Origin: CAYZJD01 sp964478455
GTDB lineage: Bacteria > Acidobacteriota > Terriglobia > Bryobacterales > Bryobacteraceae
NCBI GenBank assembly: GCA_964478455.1
Contig: CAYZJD010000251.1
Coordinates: 1-7,131, forward strand
Direction: 5' to 3'
DNA length: 7,131 nucleotides
This document shows, piece by piece, positions 5,742 to 7,131 of the stretch; within the stretch, counting starts at the first letter, position 1; each line of letters begins with the position of its first letter. The translations under genes and the position numbers were made by a program. The notes under the pieces were generated by a model. It searched no databases and was not told the DNA's origin. It saw only the letters and a list, made by a program, of their open reading frames with translations.

Positions 5742-5746
5742 GAGGT
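5742..5746 (+). promoter_or_regulatory. Shine-Dalgarno fixing the start at 5752
   Basis: GAGGT lies 5 bases before the ATG at 5752 and just after the phosphatase stop. The frame is open from an ATG at 5542 inside the phosphatase gene, but that would add 70 low-complexity residues ahead of the signal peptide. Confidence 0.6.
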
Positions 5747-5751
5747 GTACT

Positions 5752-6582
5752 ATGTTGTACCCCTTCCTGTCGTTGCTTCTCGCCTTTCTGCTTCCTCCCG
5801 CAAGGGCGGTCGCGCCGGAGCCTGGTTCCGCCCAAGAGACCTCCGGCCAGGTAGAGCTTGTCAAAGGACGCAAGATGGTGCGGATAGCCGGAGGCTGGTT
5901 CGAGATGGGAAGGAATACAAGACCCGGGGATCCGGAGGCGCAAGATATCGACAATCCGCGTCACCGCATCCAGGTCGATTCCTTCTACCTGGACCTTACG
6001 CCCGTCACCAATGCCGAGTACTTTCATTTCTGCCAGACCACCGGGCACCGTCTCCCGTTCTTCTGGGGCATGAGAGAGTTTCGCAGCGGGCTCGACTGGC
6101 CAGACCATCCAGTGGTCGGCGTCTCTCATCGAGACGCACAGGCCTTCGCGAGCTGGATCGGGCTCCGCCTGCCCAGCGAAGCCGAATGGGAATACGCCGC
6201 GCGGGGCGGACTTTCTGGAAAGGATTACCCCGGCGGCGACGACCTCAAGCCGGAGGAGGCCCGCTTCGCCCCGTACGCAGTGGGCCCGGAGAGGGTGGGA
6301 CAACTCCGCCCGAACGGCTACGGCTTGTTCGACATGGTGGGCAATGTCGCCCAATGGGTCGTTGATTTCTACGACAAGGATTACTATCGCAAGTCCCCCG
6401 AAAGGAACCCCAAGGGTCCGTCGACCGGTCGCTTCCATGTCATCCGTGGAGGCGGCTGGTACGCCGGCAAATCGTGCAACAGCGTGTTCTTCAGAAATGC
6501 CCTTCCTGCAAACTGGGTTGACTTCAACGTCGGCTTCCGCTGTGCGAACGACGCCTCGCCCGACTCACCGGGCGGCAAGTGA
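5752..6582 (+). CDS. Exported FGE-sulfatase (SUMF1-like) domain protein
   Basis: The protein has 276 residues: a signal peptide (about 1-19, hydrophobic from the start, ARA-VA cleavage) and then one FGE-sulfatase domain. Visible family motifs are MVRIAGGWFEMG (42-53), HRIQVDSFYLDLTPVTNAEY (71-90), HPVVGVSHRDAQAFASW, LRLPSEAEWEYAARGG (138-153), NGYGLFDMVGNVAQWV (188-203), RGGGW (232-236) and GFRCA (261-265). Genuine formylglycine-generating enzymes use two copper-binding cysteines in the RGGS(Y/W) region. Here the first position is Ala238 and only Cys242 is nearby, one residue off, so sulfatase activation is doubtful. No sulfatase gene is in the window. An exported SUMF1-like protein of unknown function, binding a partner or ligand through its C-type-lectin-like fold, is the safer description. 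It follows the phosphatase gene by 14 bases and is probably cotranscribed. Confidence 0.88.
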   Translation: MLYPFLSLLLAFLLPPARAVAPEPGSAQETSGQVELVKGRKMVRIAGGWFEMGRNTRPGDPEAQDIDNPRHRIQVDSFYLDLTPVTNAEYFHFCQTTGHRLPFFWGMREFRSGLDWPDHPVVGVSHRDAQAFASWIGLRLPSEAEWEYAARGGLSGKDYPGGDDLKPEEARFAPYAVGPERVGQLRPNGYGLFDMVGNVAQWVVDFYDKDYYRKSPERNPKGPSTGRFHVIRGGGWYAGKSCNSVFFRNALPANWVDFNVGFRCANDASPDSPGGK

Positions 6583-6684
6583 AGCTCACGCCGGTCTCCG
6601 TGTGTGATGCCAGGGCAAGCTCCGCTCTCGGCAGCGGCAAGACCATAGATCGCACGGACCGGTGGGAAACATCGCTCCCGAGGC

Positions 6685-6713
6685 TTGACCGAGCAATTCC
6701 CGTGTGGAAAGAT
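6685..6713 (+). promoter_or_regulatory. Putative sigma-70-type promoter of the last gene
   Basis: TTGACC (6685-6690) is five of six to the -35 consensus and stands 17 bases before AAAGAT (6708-6713), a poor -10 match (three of six). It lies in the 170-bp gap (6583-6752) that holds no gene, upstream of a strong ribosome site. The -35 and spacing support the call; the -10 weakens it. Confidence 0.3.
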
Positions 6714-6716
6714 GTG

Positions 6717-6732
6717 GAAGGCTTGAGCCTTC
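6717..6732. promoter_or_regulatory. 16-bp perfect inverted repeat, operator or leader hairpin
   Basis: GAAGGCT and AGCCTTC are perfect complements around a central TG. The site lies immediately after the putative -10 box and 6 bases before the Shine-Dalgarno of the small secreted protein gene, where it could bind a repressor at the transcription start or fold in the 5' leader. Confidence 0.45.
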
Positions 6733-6738
6733 GCGAAC

Positions 6739-6744
6739 AGGAGG
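6739..6744 (+). promoter_or_regulatory. Consensus Shine-Dalgarno of the small secreted protein
   Basis: AGGAGG lies 8 bases before the ATG at 6753. It is the best ribosome site in the window and sets the start, although the frame is open back to 6579. Confidence 0.8.
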
Positions 6745-6752
6745 GAAGGATC

Positions 6753-7112
6753 ATGATCGGAACGCGGCGATCTGTTGTGCTTGCCGTCTTCGCGGCGGTG
6801 TTTTCTGTATGCGCCTCGGCCGAGGATGTGAAAGGCATCTTGGTGGACGTGGCCTGCTCGGCGAAAATCATCAAGGAAGGGCAGGCGGCAGCCAAAGCGC
6901 ACACGCGCGAATGCGCGCTCAAGGAGCAGTGCGTGAAGAGCGGCTACGGCGTGTACACGGCCGAGGGCAAGTACATTGTTCTCGACGCCACCGGCAACGA
7001 AATGGCGGTGGCGGCGTTAAAGGCGTCGAAGAAGACGGACAACCTGATGGTGAAGGTGAGCGGCAAGCTGACGGGCGAGCTCATCGAGGTGAAGAAGCTG
7101 AAGATCCTTTGA
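6753..7112 (+). CDS. Small secreted His/Cys protein, conserved in acidobacteria
   Basis: The product has 119 residues. Residues 1-23 are a signal peptide (MIGTRRSVV, hydrophobic core, CASA-ED). The mature part opens with DVKGILVDVACS and has Cys35, Cys54 and Cys60, with His50 in the pattern HTREC-ALKEQC (H-x3-C-x5-C). Then GYGVYTAEGKYIVLDATGN and a Lys-rich end, LMVKVSGKLTGELIEVKKLKIL, look like alternating strands of a small beta-barrel. I recognise this arrangement (strand, 'Cys..His..Cys..Cys', 'sG.gv.t.dGk....D..Gn', then 'V.G...g..i.V..i') from hypothetical secreted proteins common in Acidobacteriota genomes, but know no function. The Cys/His cluster could bind a metal or haem, or form a disulfide; this is inference. 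The 170-bp gap, inverted repeat and strong ribosome site suggest it is expressed on its own and well translated. Confidence 0.85.
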   Translation: MIGTRRSVVLAVFAAVFSVCASAEDVKGILVDVACSAKIIKEGQAAAKAHTRECALKEQCVKSGYGVYTAEGKYIVLDATGNEMAVAALKASKKTDNLMVKVSGKLTGELIEVKKLKIL

Positions 7113-7131
7113 CCGCGCCGGCGTCGTCGGC

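Noticed and set aside
7117..7131. Terminator-like inverted repeat GCCG/CGGC after the last gene
   Set aside because: The stem is only four bases and the window ends before any T-run could be seen.

Overview
The window looks like an ordinary chromosomal stretch of a GC-rich acidobacterium, probably of the Solibacter/Bryobacter type. The strongest taxonomic marker is the gene at 3626-4582. Its product has the N-terminal segment plus von Willebrand factor A arrangement known as the VWFA-related acidobacterial domain. A small secreted His/Cys protein at 6753-7112 and an Hfq that is divergent but recognisable agree with this. I see no transposase, integrase, phage gene, CRISPR array, tRNA or rRNA. 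The placement rests on family recognition by eye, not on a database search.

Layout: a partial hotdog-fold acyl-CoA thioesterase (minus strand, cut by the left edge) is transcribed divergently from a run of seven plus-strand genes. These are: (1) a secreted GH123/DUF4091-like glycoside hydrolase; (2) a small secreted Cache-like protein joined to it by an ATGA overlap; (3) after about 110 bp holding a GC-rich hairpin, a MoaD-MoaE fusion, i.e. a one-chain molybdopterin synthase; (4) an exported VWA protein joined to moaDE by another ATGA overlap; (5) hfq; (6) an inositol monophosphatase family gene; (7) an exported FGE-sulfatase (SUMF1-like) domain protein. An eighth plus-strand gene follows a 170-bp gap with its own putative promoter region: the small secreted His/Cys protein.

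The genes do not form one obvious pathway. Metabolic genes (thioesterase, molybdopterin synthase, inositol phosphatase), RNA regulation (Hfq) and exported proteins (hydrolase, Cache-like, VWA, SUMF1-like, small Cys protein) are interleaved. The two ATGA overlaps imply translational coupling of each pair.

The most striking non-coding structure is an array of 8-bp units (4842-4937) between hfq and the phosphatase gene. It supplies the last codons and stop of hfq and the start codon of the phosphatase, and it folds back on itself as a long inverted repeat (21 of 23 positions complementary). It could form an mRNA hairpin that hides the phosphatase start. Other points worth checking are the internal Gly-Gly of the MoaD-MoaE fusion, a probable leaderless thioesterase promoter, and a 16-bp perfect inverted repeat in the leader of the last gene.
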